A stretch of DNA of 64,000 nucleotides from Megamerina dolium (GCA_963854835.1 OY978526.1:87286846-87350845), one strand, 5' to 3'. Positions 12,160 to 27,617 are shown, counted from the first letter of the stretch. Numbers and translations are program-made. Notes: generated from the letters alone by a model not told the origin.

Positions 12160-12930
12160 TTAAAAATTCTATATAAAAATTATGCCATCCCGTTGTGCAG
12201 TGAAAATTGGGAAGGACCTCTCTCCTCGTCGTTTAATACCGAACGTAGTGTCAGAAAAGGTGATTCGTTATCGTGCGACTTCTTCAATCTTATTATGAAG
12301 AAAATAATACGAGCTACTGATTTACGACATAATGGTACTATCTTCAACAAATGTGTCATGCTGTTAGCGTATGCCGACGAGCAATCAGTGCAGCATTCTC
12401 AGAGTTGGAAAGGCAGTTGCATCGAGTAAGCAATTAAGAAGTCGGATCCTCTCTCGAGAAACGAAAATCACACTCTACAAGTCTCTCATCAGCCTTGTCC
12501 TTATATATGGTGCCGCAGCTTGGACAATTTCCACCTCAGATGCTTGGAGTTTTCGAGAGAAAAGTCCTACGCAAGATCTTTGGACCTATTAGCGTTGGTG
12601 GCGAGTATTGAATAAGGTACAACCATGAGTTGTATGAACTGTATGCCGACACCGTCCTAGTAAAGCACATTAAAATTCAGCGACTGCGGTGGCTAGATCA
12701 TGTCAAGCGAATGGAGGGACATGCTTCGGTTAAGAAGGTGTTATATTTGGCACCCCTCTGGTGGACGACAAGGAAGAGGAAGACCTAACCTCCGGTGTAG
12801 TGATCAAGTACTGGAGAACTTGTCAGAGCTTGGAATTTCTAACTGGCGCCAACTAGCGAAGGAAAGAGCTGACTAACGAAGCATGCTAGATTCGGCCTAA
12901 ATCGATTTTCGGTTGTCGTACCTACATAAG
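12160..12930 (+). mobile_element. RTE-like LINE, reverse transcriptase C-terminal part
   Basis: Frameshifted remains of a non-LTR reverse transcriptase. The first segment (about 12210-12410) has VRKGDSLSCDFFNL and then LLAYADE, which corresponds to the catalytic YADD box with the last Asp changed to Glu. After a deletion, a second frame (12437-12590) has ETKITLYKSLISLVLIYGAAAW. Further frames carry RYNHELYELYADT, HIKIQRLRWLDHVKRMEG and GRPNLRCSDQVLENLSELG..NWRQLAKERA. These blocks in this order fit the C-terminal half of an RTE-like element. Endonuclease and N-terminal RT are absent. The 3' end runs into ATAAGTAAGTATGTATATA, a short simple-repeat tail. It is dead. Confidence 0.78.
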
Positions 12931-16025
<3,095 letters not shown>

Positions 16026-17035
16026 TGTATTATATATACTAGTTATATAATAAAATAACGCCTTAGCAGTGAAATTCTAAAACTTAACTACTATAATCTT
16101 GAAACTTCACTAATTGCATTTAGAAACTTTTTGTAACTCTTTGTTTCAATTTAAATTACTCTCTTGTTTTTTTCCCCCTTTTTGTTTTCTTCTCCGAAGT
16201 TTCTAACTTTTCACCAAGCAGCGATAAAAATTATGAAGATTAATCTCTTTAGAAAGTTTCTAAAAAATCTACCAAACGAGATAACATAAAAGTACAACAT
16301 TAATCGATTCCCTCTGAAGCATCATGGCAGATAGTTATGTAGCTCTACATTGATGGTGCGCCCTTGACTGGCTATGATTGTATGTTAATCTGCATATTCA
16401 TATAGATACGATTATGTTGAACATTAACAAACAAAGTAAGTGCAAATATAATATTGGAATATTCATATAGAAGAATAATATCTATAAAATGCAAATGAGC
16501 AACACAGGCATAAAGCAAATGCTCTGTCATTTGTTGTGCCGCAGAGTTTTAATCGTTAAAATGGCACCAATCAATCGTAAAAATGGCAAACTGATAAGAT
16601 GGTGCATGAATAAATTGAATTTATAAATTTTATTTTAATTCAATGTCAATTCTACATACAAGCGTACATACTGTATATTATAGGTCTTCTCAAAACCATA
16701 AAAAGCTGCATACCAAAAATTTGAAGCCTTGCCATTTTTTTTTTTTTTACTTATAATTACACTTACTCGATTTTAAATTTTCATATGCCAATAAAAGTAT
16801 ATACAGTAATTACTCTCCTATATCTCGGGGATTTCGCTCAATTGTGCTCTTGGTCAGAGTATGTGAACAATAAAAGTGTATGTCAATAGATAGAATTCAT
16901 TTGAACATTTAATATTGATATGATTAAATACATATGAACACTCAGACGTGATGATATTTTCAATTCAAAACCATTACGTGATTTTTCTAACCTGTCATAG
17001 ACCTATTTATCACAATAGAAATATCTTTTTATTTG
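16026..17035. other. AT-rich DNA without a recognisable gene
   Basis: No coding signal, element end or repeat beyond homopolymers (T-run near 16736-16748) was seen. Confidence 0.6.
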
Positions 17036-17037
17036 TA

Positions 17038-18545
17038 TTGGGTGTGTGAATTAGTAACCGGCCTTTGATGATATATTGCGTAAGCGCGATGTCGTACATC
17101 ATTGGCGAAATGTCATTTTATTTGTAAATGTCTATTCACTATTTTCAATTTAGTTGCTTGCATCATATTTTTTTTTTTCACGATGGAAAATTTTAAAAGT
17201 TGCTAAAAAACCAGCATTTCGGGAAGTTTTGTTAAGTTACTTTTTTGCAGAGAAAAGTGTGCGCTCAAGGTAGGTAGTTTGAGTGGTTGCCTGTCGACGC
17301 ACCTAGGCCTAATAAAGGTCCGTTGTGATACCACCGGAGTTTTATCCCTTACCCAATTGGGTCGTCTTTGAGCCAACCTGTGGATTTTATAAATGACACT
17401 ATCTTTGTTAGTTTTATTTTCGCAACCTCTGAGACGCCATAAAAAAAATCGTTCCGAATGCAGTGAGCCTTCTTCTGCCCAGAGTCTGGCATCCGCACAG
17501 GAGATGCTCATCTGTTTCTTCTTCCTCTATATTTTGGGAGCTCCTACAGTAGTCGTAAGATGATGCCCCTTCTGAAGGTTATTGTATGCTTGTGGAATTG
17601 TATGGAGACAATTATCTATACAATACATAGTGTAAGGAGTGGTCTGTGCGCTTCAAAAACGGTGATTTTGATATCAATGACAAAGATCGCTCTGGACAGC
17701 CGAAAAAGTTTTAAGACGAGGTTTCGGAGGCATTACTCGACCAAGCTTGCAGAATCATTGGGAGTAGACCGTTCAAGCATTCGACAAGCATTTAAAAATA
17801 TTGGAGTTTATCCAAAAGGTTGGAAATAGGTTTCCAAAACGAATCGAAGCCGAGAGACGTTGATAGGCGATTTTGCATGTCCGAAATGCTGCTTGAAAAG
17901 CACGAGAAACAAGGTATTTTTGCATCGAATGGTAATGGGCGACTAAAAATAGATACATTATGACAATCTCAAGCGCAAAAATCATGTGTCAAGCCTGGTC
18001 AACCAGCCGAATCGATGTCAAAGGCAAATATTCACAACGCCAAGGTAATGCTCTGTATTTGGTGGGATCAGAAAGATGTGATCCATTATGAGCTATTAGA
18101 ACCTGGTCAAACCATTACGGGAGAGCTGTACCGACAACAATTGAGCAGTGGTTGAAGAGAGCAATGATCGAGAAACGGTCGAAATATGCGACCAGACACG
18201 AGTAGGTAATTTTTCACTATGCTAATAGCTGATGGGAAATGTTACCCCACCCGTCTTATAGCACAGACCTGGCGCCTTTACATTACCACTTGTTCCAGTC
18301 CATGCAGAACTCCCTTAATGGAATACGCTTCACTTTAGTTACCGAAATCCAAAGTTGGTTCGATTGGTTTTTGGCCGCCTGCGAAGTTCTTTTGGCATGG
18401 AATCCATAAATTTCCAGAAAAATTGAGAAATGTTATATTTTCTGATGGACTGATACTTTGAATGACATGCTTTTTTACAGAATTCTTAAAAATAAATGAT
18501 TTTTAAGCACAAAAAAAAAGGCCGGTTACTAATTCACACACCGAA
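17038..18545 (+). mobile_element. mariner family B copy 2, interrupted by a LINE fragment
   Basis: Inverted repeats begin TTGGGTGTGTGAATTAGT at 17038 and end ACTAATTCACACACCGAA at 18545, each flanked by TA (17036-17037, 18546-18547). Removing the nested insertion at 17272-17574 leaves about 1.2 kb, collinear with copy 1. The plus strand keeps KLAESLGVDRSSIRQAFKNI (helix-turn-helix, about 17740-17800), KPRDVDRRFC, a D1 region broken by stops (MGD then TAA), LVGSERCD, and [19 protein letters not shown] near 18250-18310, where the third catalytic Asp of PSDY is His. Stops and frameshifts make it non-functional. It diverged independently of copy 1. Confidence 0.85.
17272..17574 (-). mobile_element. 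LINE 3' fragment nested in mariner B copy 2
   Basis: This 303-bp segment is absent from mariner copy 1. It is bounded by a 5-bp AAGGT duplication (17267-17271, 17575-17579), which marks it as an insertion. On the minus strand it begins with EEEETDEHLLCGCQTLG, a Cys/His zinc-knuckle-like C-terminus of a LINE polyprotein, followed by non-coding 3' sequence with GGTGGTATCACAACGG and GGCCTAGGTG, ending CTACCTACCT. Only the extreme 3' end of the LINE is present. Its 3' sequence resembles the tail of the SINE at 53149-53539. Confidence 0.78.
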
Positions 18546-18547
18546 TA

Positions 18548-19922
18548 GTTAAACGAAAATCATTAAAAATCATATTTCTATTGTGCTTAGCTTTTACATT
18601 AGTGAGCTCTTCTATTACTATAATATAAATCAATGGGTAATGATTAATGTCTTTCAATTTTAATAGGAATTTTTGCACGATTGCATTCCGTAAGTATAAT
18701 AGCGAAAGAGAGTAAAATATTTTATGACTTAATTTAATGATATACAATATGTCTTTAAAACCTCTCGGCATTCATTCAAATTGATATAAATGGATGTGAG
18801 TTATGAATATGTATAGAAACAGATAACTGACATAAATAGACAGAGACTTAAGCTATTAAAAATGAGTATTCTCTATTAGAATAAGACTCTATACTTTTTT
18901 CATCATATCCTTTATACTGTAGTTAATGACAGAATAACATCAACTTATATGGAGCTTCAGTGCAAGAGTGCAAGAAGAATATAAAGATCATTGTTATTCA
19001 CAACTGAATTATATTATATTCATACTAAATATACACACATTTCATATACGAAATCTCATGATGTTACATGTTAAATATGTACTCCTTAGAGCATATCACC
19101 AAATACACAAATACTCACACACATACAAAAATACAATTAGTTCACTGTTATAGGATACATGTAAATAATGTTGTAGTCAATGTTACAAATGAATTGATAT
19201 CCTTGTAAATGTGTATTGATTGTCGAAATCAATTATTTGGATGTTTGAGTTCAAGATAAAATGTATTTGACCCACTTCAATGAATATATTTATGTTTGAT
19301 TTTATGAATTGGCAACTGCAATGACAATAAATGCATTCACAATATTCTTGTAAACGCAATCATTCATTAAACTGCATGAGCCACTTGTATAACAATCATG
19401 TACAAGCGTACATACTTATATCATTATCCAACATGTAAATGTATTGAATTACATTCTGATATATTTGCAATTCGCAAAAATGCAAATCAGGAACTTTTAA
19501 TAGTATGACACGATCTAAAAGATAATATTTAAAAGTGCTGCTCAATTTCTTCCATATAGAATAAATCGTTGTAAAGGAAAACATGTTTATATACATATGT
19601 TTATATACATGAAATTTTTTTTCTTCGTTAGATCATATGGAAACTATTGTGGAACAATATATTCGAACTTATCAAAGAAAATAATTGCATTTTAAACATA
19701 TGGCAACGTATATTCTTATTCGGATATTTCGGTCTATAAGATATATTTAAAAAATTCACTTTCATTCAAAATTCGAAACCCACAACCTGGTCAAATTGTC
19801 AGGCAACCAATTATTAGGTTGAATCAATGGTGCGCTTCCAAAATTTGTAAATGAACTGTATATATTTTACATGCTTCACTAATATACACATAATATTATA
19901 CTTGAAACGATGATCTTTATTA
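18548..19922. other. AT-rich DNA without a recognisable gene
   Basis: Low-complexity AT sequence with ACATAC/ATATGT words. Short frames (up to 80 codons) lack any recognisable motif. Confidence 0.6.
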
Positions 19923-19924
19923 TA

Positions 19925-22535
19925 CCAGGTCATTCAATATATGTGTAGGATGACACATAAATAGCGTTACTAGGATTTATCCATATGTTTTTTTTTTTTT
20001 TGAGTTCTAGGCTTCAAACGACACATAAACAACAACAACAATTGACAACAATCTGACAGTTGGTTTGTGAGTAATAGCATTTTGTGTGAAGCAGCTTTTG
20101 TTATTGAAAAAGTAAAATCGATAAAAGTGAATTTCGTGTTTTGATATAGCATTGCTTTTTGATGAAAAAAAAAATACAATGGAAACCAAACAATGGCTTG
20201 ATAACCATTATCCAGACTGTGCTCTCTCGAGACAAATGGTAGAAAAGTGGATTCCAGGATTTGAATGTGGTCGTACCAGCAAAAATGATGCAGAACCCAC
20301 TGGACGCCAAATTGAGGCTGTTATTCCAGAAATCAACAAAAAAAATCTCCTTACAGTCGGCTGGGGCCGACCAAATTATACCCTGCATATGTAGAGATAT
20401 ATATAAAAAGTTTGCTCGTATATCCATCCTTTTCTTCCACTACTTGGTATAGGACCTACATTAAGAAGCGGGCGTACCTCACCAATTTTGGAGGATCAAT
20501 TTTTGCCTATAATACTAAACTACATACGTTGCAATGGGTTGACCTAGGCGTATTAATTAGTAAGTTATGGGTGTTTTAATGTTTGAGATAAATCCGAGAC
20601 TCTATACGGAAGATATATAAAAAGTGGGCGTGACGTACCTCTTTCTGGTATATCTAATTAATTTTTCAATATCAATCCACACCTTAAATTTGGTTGTCCT
20701 ACGCTAAATGGTTTGTAAGTTATGGAGCTTAAAAGTTTTAGTTTAATTCCCTCGACTTTGTATGGGAGACCTATGAAGGAGTGGGAGTGGCACACTGATT
20801 TTCTGCCAGATTATTTCGATATTAATCTAAGTGTCAATTATGGTTATTCTAGACGGAAGCTTGCCGAAGTTACAGCTGTTTCAATTTAAAATTTGTATGG
20901 GGGCTACAATAAACAGTGGGCGTGGCGCTCCCATTTTCTGTGAGCCTAGTTGCTCGTACAATACTAATCCACACCTTAAATCTCGTTATTCTACGCTGAA
21001 TAGTTTGCAAGTTATAACCGGTAACATTTTTTTAATTCCCGCAACTTTGTATGGGAGACCCAAAAAGGAGTGGGCGTGGCACACTGATTTTCTGCCATAT
21101 TATTTCTCACTGCCATGTTAATCTAAGTGTCAATTATGGTTATTCTGGACAGAAGATTGTAGAAGTTACAGCTGTTTCAATTTAAAAGAAGTACAGACAC
21201 TTAGTATGAGAGCTACGCTAAAAAGTAGGCGTGGCTCAACCACTTTTGGCGAGATTATATAGTAGTATAATATAACTCTATGTGCAAAATATTGTTGTCC
21301 CAAGTGGTATATTATGTGAGTTATAGCAAGTTAAAGATTTTGAAAATTTCGAGGTTAGTCGCTTTGAATGCTTGGTGTGGGCGTGGTTATTGACCGATCA
21401 TGCCCAATATCAATCCCCTCCGTACCCTTGGATCATAGATTACTTATGCCAAATTTCATCGAAATAGCTCAATATTTACTCAAGTTATCGTGCGAACCAG
21501 CCAGGTGACAGACAGACGGACGGACGGACAGACGGACATCGTTAAATCGAAAATTTAATCGACGCTGATCACGAATATATATCCATGTCTATATCTCCGG
21601 AGATTCCTTCAAGTGGACACAAACATCTAACCGAAATGAATATACCATGCATATTGCATTATGCAGGGTATAAAAATCCACAAATTGCTTACGAACGATC
21701 GCAAATTGAAGATGCACGAGCTAGCTAATACTTTAAAGATATCAGATGGTAGTGTTTTTACAACTTTACATGAACATTTGGGTATACGCTCTGTGCAAAG
21801 TGTGTGCCGCCGCATGAGCTCTACAGTCGACCAAAACCAACAACGTATTTATGCTTCAATGGAGTGTTTGGCGGTGTTAAACCGTAATAAAACCGAATTC
21901 TCTCGTCGATATGTGACAATGGATGAAACATGGCTTCAACATTACACAACACAATCCACAATCCAATAGACAGTCAGCTGAGTGGACAGCAGTCGACAAA
22001 TCGAATCCAAACCAGGCAAAGACGCAACAGTCGGCCGTCTGTCGTGATGGCGTCTGTATTTTGGGATGGGAACGGAATAATATTCATCGACTATATCATC
22101 AACAGCGACAATTATTGTGAACCTTTGGACCGATTGAAGGCTGAAATCGCAAAGAATCGGCAGCATTTGCAAAAGAAAAATGTGTTGTTTCACAAAGACA
22201 ATGCACCGTGTCACAAATCGATGGCAAAATTGAATGAATTAAGCTTCGAATTGCTTCCCAACGCATCGTATTTTCCAGATTTAGCCCCCAGATATCAAGA
22301 GAATGTTTTTTGGAAAGAAATTTAAGTCCGATGATGCAGTAATCGCTGCAACTGAGACCTACTTTGACGAGAAAGAGAAATCGTACTCTCGTAAAGTGGT
22401 ATCGAGAAGTTGGAAAATCGCTGTACTCATTGTACTCGCACTCAAAGGCAACGATGTTGAATAATAATAAAATCGAGTTTTGTCAACATTTTTGTTTTTT
22501 TCATACTTTCCCTACGGACTTATTGAATGGCCTGT
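19925..22535 (+). mobile_element. irritans-type mariner split by a Helentron insertion
   Basis: Ends are CCAGGTCATTCAATATATG at 19925 and the inverted TTATTGAATGGCCTGT at 22535, flanked by TA (19923-19924, 22536-22537). The transposase starts at ATG 20179 (METKQWLDNHYPDC), continues through EWI/VEKWIPGFECGR and TGRQIE...EINKK, is interrupted at 20346-21676, and resumes in the expected order with IHKLLTNDRKLKMHELANTL, then ISDGSVFTTLHEHLG. D1 is intact in RRYVTMDETW near 21925. A frameshift follows near 21965. MASVFWDGNGIIFIDY and D2 in FHKDNAPCHKS are readable. The C-terminal motif has lost the third Asp (FPDLAPRYQ) and three residues before it. Without the insertion the element would be about 1.28 kb, a normal mariner length. 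Confidence 0.88.
20346..21676 (+). mobile_element. mini-me/DINE-1-like Helentron, copy 3, inside a mariner ORF
   Basis: Same 5' start (TCTCCTTACAGTC), subterminal TATACCCTGCAT, GTATGGGAG/GTGGGCGTGG units, (GACR)n tract near 21506-21537 and 3' GGGTATAAAAA as copies 1 and 2, but more diverged and with fewer internal units (about 1.33 kb). It lies in an A-run within the codons for EINKK|IHKLL of the host mariner. Joining the flanks restores that reading order with no obvious duplicated target bases, as expected for Helitron-type insertion. This copy therefore defines the element boundaries best. Confidence 0.8.
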
Positions 22536-22537
22536 TA

Positions 22538-23980
22538 CATACATTTATATCGATATATAAAAAATTTGATATTTGTAAGTGGTTGCGCAACCGAAAAAAT
22601 CCCATATGTATCGTATGTAAATAAATGTAAATAATTTTTTATTTTGTTTTCATATTTCATAAAATAAATATTTGTATATAATATTTGATTTCATTTTATA
22701 TGTTGTATATAATTGACTTAGTTGGTTTATTTAAGATGGCATTTCAATTTAATCTGAGCGCATACATATTTGTTATGCCCTCGTATGCAAGACTATTTGA
22801 CCTTTGAAGAACTCAAAGCATAAGTTTTCAGAAATGGTTTATCGGTTACTGTACATGTCTCACACACACACACACACTTGTATGTTTTGTACCATAAATG
22901 TGCGCTATATACTTAAATGTGAAATTGACAATTCATCAAAGTGTGTTATTTAAAGGTCGAGGTATCAACAAATCTTAAATTGGATAGCTACTAAAGTTTT
23001 AACTAATTTGTAATTCTAGAAATTTATTTTTTTCTTATTTTACATGAATCATTTTATAAGGATATTTTTACAATAAAGTATAATCAGATAAAACCCTCAA
23101 TAAAATACTTAAATATAAAGATGATATTATAAATTCAGCGATATACTTTAAACACTTTATGTCTAATATTTTGTCTACTAACATTGACAATGCACAAAGA
23201 ACATTGTGTGTAACAAAATCGAAAACAAGCCTAATAGCATATCGTTTCGTTCATTATGAGGGTGTTATTACTAGTTATGCTCAAACAAAATAGGTCAAAC
23301 ACATAAACATACGAATAATACTATTGTAAGTATTGTAATTAAATGTTGGAGTGTTGGAGACAACAATAAAATAGTAAAATACAATAGTAATAATAAATAA
23401 TAAACATACATACGCATATTTATTGTACTATGTCAACATACTATGTTTATATACATGTGTATAATATAAATGAGTTTGACTTTTATCACCAAAGTGTTAA
23501 ACTCATTAATACGGTACATATGAATCTACACATATTATATGTTTATATGTATGTATGTTATTGGACAATCAATCAACGCCATCGAAATTGTTTTTTTTTT
23601 GTTGATTATAATTGAAGTTATAATTGTTCCTAATAAAGTTGTTTTATATTTGCAGTTCAAACTATTTGATTAATAACTAAACTCTACAGAATAGGGTCAT
23701 AATAAAAAAAAAACCAACAAACAAAATTCAATGACTCAGTTCATTTGATTTTATTGTGAAAAATAAATCATGATATTTGAAATGAACAGAATTATTTCTA
23801 TTATTTATTCGAGTTCACTTGATGATTTTATTTCATTGTTCTCGTCGCAATCGTTCTTCCATCTTCTTTCGTCACTTTATAGTCTATCACTTACAAAGTA
23901 GGAGATATCACATGAAAAATTCATTTATCATTTTAAACAATTATGTTGTTCTTTCTACAATGACTCTTGGTATTGCATAG
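22538..23980. other. AT-rich DNA without a recognisable gene
   Basis: Includes a short (CA)n run near 22861-22877 and AT low-complexity DNA. Nothing else recognised. Confidence 0.6.
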
Positions 23981-24082
23981 TACTAATACTGTCGAAAATT
24001 TAGCACGCACGAACAGTACTGGAAGAGAAACTCGGCAAAGTGTCCATCGGAGCTTATAAATGACACATATTTATTTATTTAT
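23981..24082 (+). mobile_element. SINE tail fragment (tail type A)
   Basis: Reads CTAATACTGTCGAAAATTTAG, CACGCACGAACAGTACTGG and AGAGAAACTCGGCAAAG, then TCGGAGCTTATAAATGACAC and a (TTTA)n tail. It matches the 3' half of the SINEs at 39090 and 60489 (minus). The tRNA-like head is missing. Confidence 0.75.
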
Positions 24083-26660
24083 CTTTTTTCTTGGTATTTT
24101 ATTTAAATTTTTTATATGAAATAAAAACAAATGCTAGGAATAAACCCAATCCGTCTTTACAAAAATTGCGATATGCTTTTTATATGTCATCAAATGGCAT
24201 CACATTTTGAGTGAACTCACAACACAATAAAAAGTAAGCTTTAATAATTTTTCTAATAATACCAAAATGTTGCTATTATTATAAAAAAAAATTAAATAAT
24301 TATAAATAAATTATATTATTATAAAATCAGTGTTGTATCAGAACTTTTTATATTGCCATATGTGAACATACATATATTTACATTTTACCATTTTTACAAA
24401 CTCACAAAATCTAAATTTTCAAGGTATTTATGAAACAATTTTTTTTAATTATTTCTGAAATAAATATTTGAATGTTCTTTGAAAGCAAATTCAAATACTC
24501 CACACGTAATACAATAAGTGTAATATAAGAGAATATATTATTAATATTTAATATTATTCAATATACATTATTATATATAATATTATTTCAATATTGATAA
24601 TAAAATAGTTGAAATTCAAATGAAACTTTATAATAATTCTACACATAAAGCATAGTATGAATTATTATTTCATAACAAATAAAACTACTCATACGCCATG
24701 TTGCCTCTGGAATAAATACTGCGATATTTTTACCTTTACCTTTTTCTCTTTTCAATTTGTTATTTAAACAAACAAAACAATACATTATAAATTAATATTT
24801 CATATACTATTGCTGCAAAAGACTTACATACATACATAAAACTAAATAATTGCTAATTGTCTATGCACGAAGAATAGAATATCACTTTTTTCTGATATAT
24901 GTGTAAGCAAAGAAATTTGTTTTGCTGTAAATTGAAACATATTTTACGAATCACTTTTCAATGTTGTTAGATTGACATTCATATATTTGCAACTTACTCT
25001 TTTTTCATCGTCCATTGATTTTAATATATAGGACACATACACATGTACTCTGTGGTTGCTCTTCATTTAGTTGCAGTGCTGTTGTGATTTCATTTAAATT
25101 AAATTACCTAATAAGGTGACATTAAGACAATAAATATATATTAGAAATTGTGTTTCTAAAAATCCGTTTCAAATAAATGTATTACAAAATTTATTTTAAA
25201 GAACCCACATATAATAATGCGGAATGAAATAAGAAACAAAAAGGCATGTATCAATAAACATTTCAATAGAAATCATGAATATGAACCGTATAATGAAGTT
25301 TGTTCTTGTATTTTTTATTTTATATTTTTTATTTTTCTAACTTTGCTTTATACAAAGTGATATTGATTTTAGTGTTTGCTGTAGGTGCAAAATTAAGAAA
25401 AATTACCTTTTTGTTTGACATTTGATAAAGTGAAAAACATCTGAATGCCCTTGAATTTCTTGAAAATACAAAATATGTGTAAATGAAAATATATAAGGTC
25501 ATGAATATAAAGAAATTATATTAATGCGACAGTTCTATATTATATTGTGAGAGGATGTAATGTAAAATTAACTAAAAATTTAACGGATAAAGGTGTTAGG
25601 GCTTTTGAAATGAAATGAAGTGATGAAAATTTTCTTTGGTAAGAGCAGAATTAATATTTGAATATTTACGCACTATCTTAAAAAGAATAAATTAATAATA
25701 TTCCACTTTTATTTCGCTATTTGCTTCTCTCATCATTGAGCTGCATTCTAAATATTTCATCTATTTGGTTATTAAAGGATACAATTTGTCATTAACAAGT
25801 ATTTTATACAAAATTTCAATGGCAGAGTTTTGTTATGCAATGCCTTTACTTCATCTCTTCAACTTTTTACTTCATCATAAAGACAAAGTTGAGATTTAAA
25901 TTTTACAAGTAGGCAATATTGCTAATGAAAATACGAGTATGTATCCGTTCCTCATGAAATCCCCATATAATGCGGGCAAGAATAACTACACCAGCCATTA
26001 TCGCCCTTTTTCATACGTGTTGTTGGCTTCGTATTCACATTACAAGCTTGCTCTTCATTTGTTGATTGTCATGAAGTCAAATGAGAATTTAGATGTTGTT
26101 TCTTTTGCCTTTCTACATGTGCCTCCGGAAGAAATTATATCGTTTTTGTGTTTAACTTTTTTGGTTGCTATATTTTTGTTTCTACATATTTGTAGATATT
26201 TTGATTGTTTTATTTTTGTTTCAATCAAGTTTTGACATTTGTAAATAAAATTAACTTTGAGAGTTTTGTTTTACTACTGATGCTAAAATATTGGTATGAA
26301 GTAGAGTACTCGTGCCACACCAGCTGCTAGTACATCTTAAAATCCAAGTGAGGTATTATCGATTTTTTTATTTTTCAGTTTTATTTTATTTAATACAATA
26401 TTTGTTGTCGCAATTATTAATTTCTATAGCGATAAAAAGTTCTTCGAAAAAATTTTGTATAGCAATTTTCAAGCTAAATTTATGTTTCCACCTATATTTC
26501 ATCGATATTTTTACTCCAAATCACTCCTGTCGCTTTTTTTACCATAACATTTGCTAATAGAGACGTGACCCGCTTTAATATACATGTATGCTAAGTACGG
26601 AACTTTGTTGTTCGTTAAAAAAATTCAACAGATTAAATTCTTAATATTGCTTTGCATATA
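24083..26660. other. Very AT-rich DNA without a recognisable gene
   Basis: Dominated by AT runs and homopolymers. A 98-codon frame at 25939-26235 with a hydrophobic C-terminus has no family motif and is probably chance. No element ends were found. Confidence 0.6.
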
Positions 26661-26664
26661 CTGC

Positions 26665-26970
26665 TTTTGGCTAAAGTGCAGAGGCGGTAGAGTGCGCGAT
26701 CCCCAATCATAAAAGTGTCCATAACTTCTGCATAAGTACACTTTTTTAAATTTTAAATACAAAAGTGAAGAGCCTTTATCATTTTTTAAGCATGGGCGCC
26801 CATAAACCAACAACATGACCCCCCCCCCCGTGCAAGTTTTCCAAAATTTGAAAGAAAAAAAGTTGTTTTTCGGGTTCCTCGAACCTCGAAAATGCATTTT
26901 GGAACATTTTGTGTTTTTTGGGGGTAAACCCCGCCCATTTTTTTATCCACCTATTAAAAACTTGCTAAAA
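26665..26970. other. Unclassified patch with a poly-C tract
   Basis: Compositionally unlike its surroundings: a run of about 11 C at 26819-26829 preceded by the palindrome-containing word ATGGGCGCCCAT (26793-26804) and followed by CGGGTTCCTCGAACC and a G5 run. This looks like an old repeat rather than a gene. Overlapping frames on both strands have no motif. It lies about 200 bp upstream of the Merlin-like relic, but a link is not shown. Confidence 0.4.
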
Positions 26971-27059
26971 AAGTACCCTCTGTTATATCCAATATTACAA
27001 AGCTTAGTACTTTCGTTCAATTTTCAAAATTTCTTTTTCTTTTTACGTATAAAAATAAT

Positions 27060-27176
27060 ATTTTTCGTATTCATTTGCAAATAAAAAAAAACTATAAAAA
27101 AATTTTTTGGTATTCATTTGCAGATAAAAATACGTATGAAAATAATTTTTTTCCTATTCATTTGCAAAAAAAACAG
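27060..27176. repeat. Three imperfect tandem units containing TATTCATTTGCA
   Basis: TATTCATTTGCA occurs three times about 45-50 bp apart, each followed by an A-rich and T-rich segment. The array ends directly before the start of the Merlin-like reading frame. Confidence 0.7.
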
Positions 27177-27617
27177 ATGTCCGCCAATATAATAAATACC
27201 AATACCATTTTATATGCTAGCCTTCAGGAGGATGGGTTAGGGCTTGGGGTTCGCAAATTGATGGAGTGGGGGCTAATTCCCAAGGAAGGGGATTATAAAT
27301 GTCCCCGCGGTCATTCATTAACTCTGAGGAGAGATGGGGATAATTTTAAGTGGCATTGCGGCGCATATATCCAAAAAAAAAGGATAAAAGATGCGATTAC
27401 AGCATTGGCTTACGGTCTAAGATCTTTTTTTTTTTACCGTAGCCACTTATCGCTGGTGCAAATCTGTCAATTTGTGGTTTATTAGGCTTACAATGTAAGG
27501 CTAAACGTCATTGGCCCAATGACTGGCATTACTGCAAACCACACTTTGGTAGATTAGTCATCTTTTTGCCGCGAAATTGTGTTCGATTCGATTATTCGAA
27601 ACAAGGTGAGCGGTTAA
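27177..27617 (+). pseudogene. Merlin/ISXO2-like transposase N-terminal relic
   Basis: From ATG 27177 one frame runs to 27617 with only two internal stops. It starts MSANIINTN, then LGVRKLMEWGLIPKEG, a zinc-ribbon-like CPRGH...FKWHCG (second Cys pair degraded), SFFFYRSHLSLVQICQF, and later HTLVD*SSFCREI. The order zinc ribbon, FF.RS.L.L, then VDW..FCRE is that of the N-terminal part of Merlin/IS1016-ISXO2-type transposases. Both internal stops (after FVVY and after TLVD) are TAG where a Trp (TGG) would be usual. The DDE core is not recognisable downstream, so it is truncated. The upstream frame into the A/T repeats is probably not original. Family assignment is from remembered motifs. Confidence 0.6.

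Noticed and set aside
17203..17511. 102-codon minus-strand frame as a host gene
   Set aside because: The nested LINE fragment supplies most of it and the frame crosses into the mariner. The real signal is the EEEETDEHLLCGC motif in another frame.
25939..26235. 98-codon frame with hydrophobic C-terminus
   Set aside because: Phe/Leu-rich composition matches T-rich DNA. No motif or transcript signal was seen.
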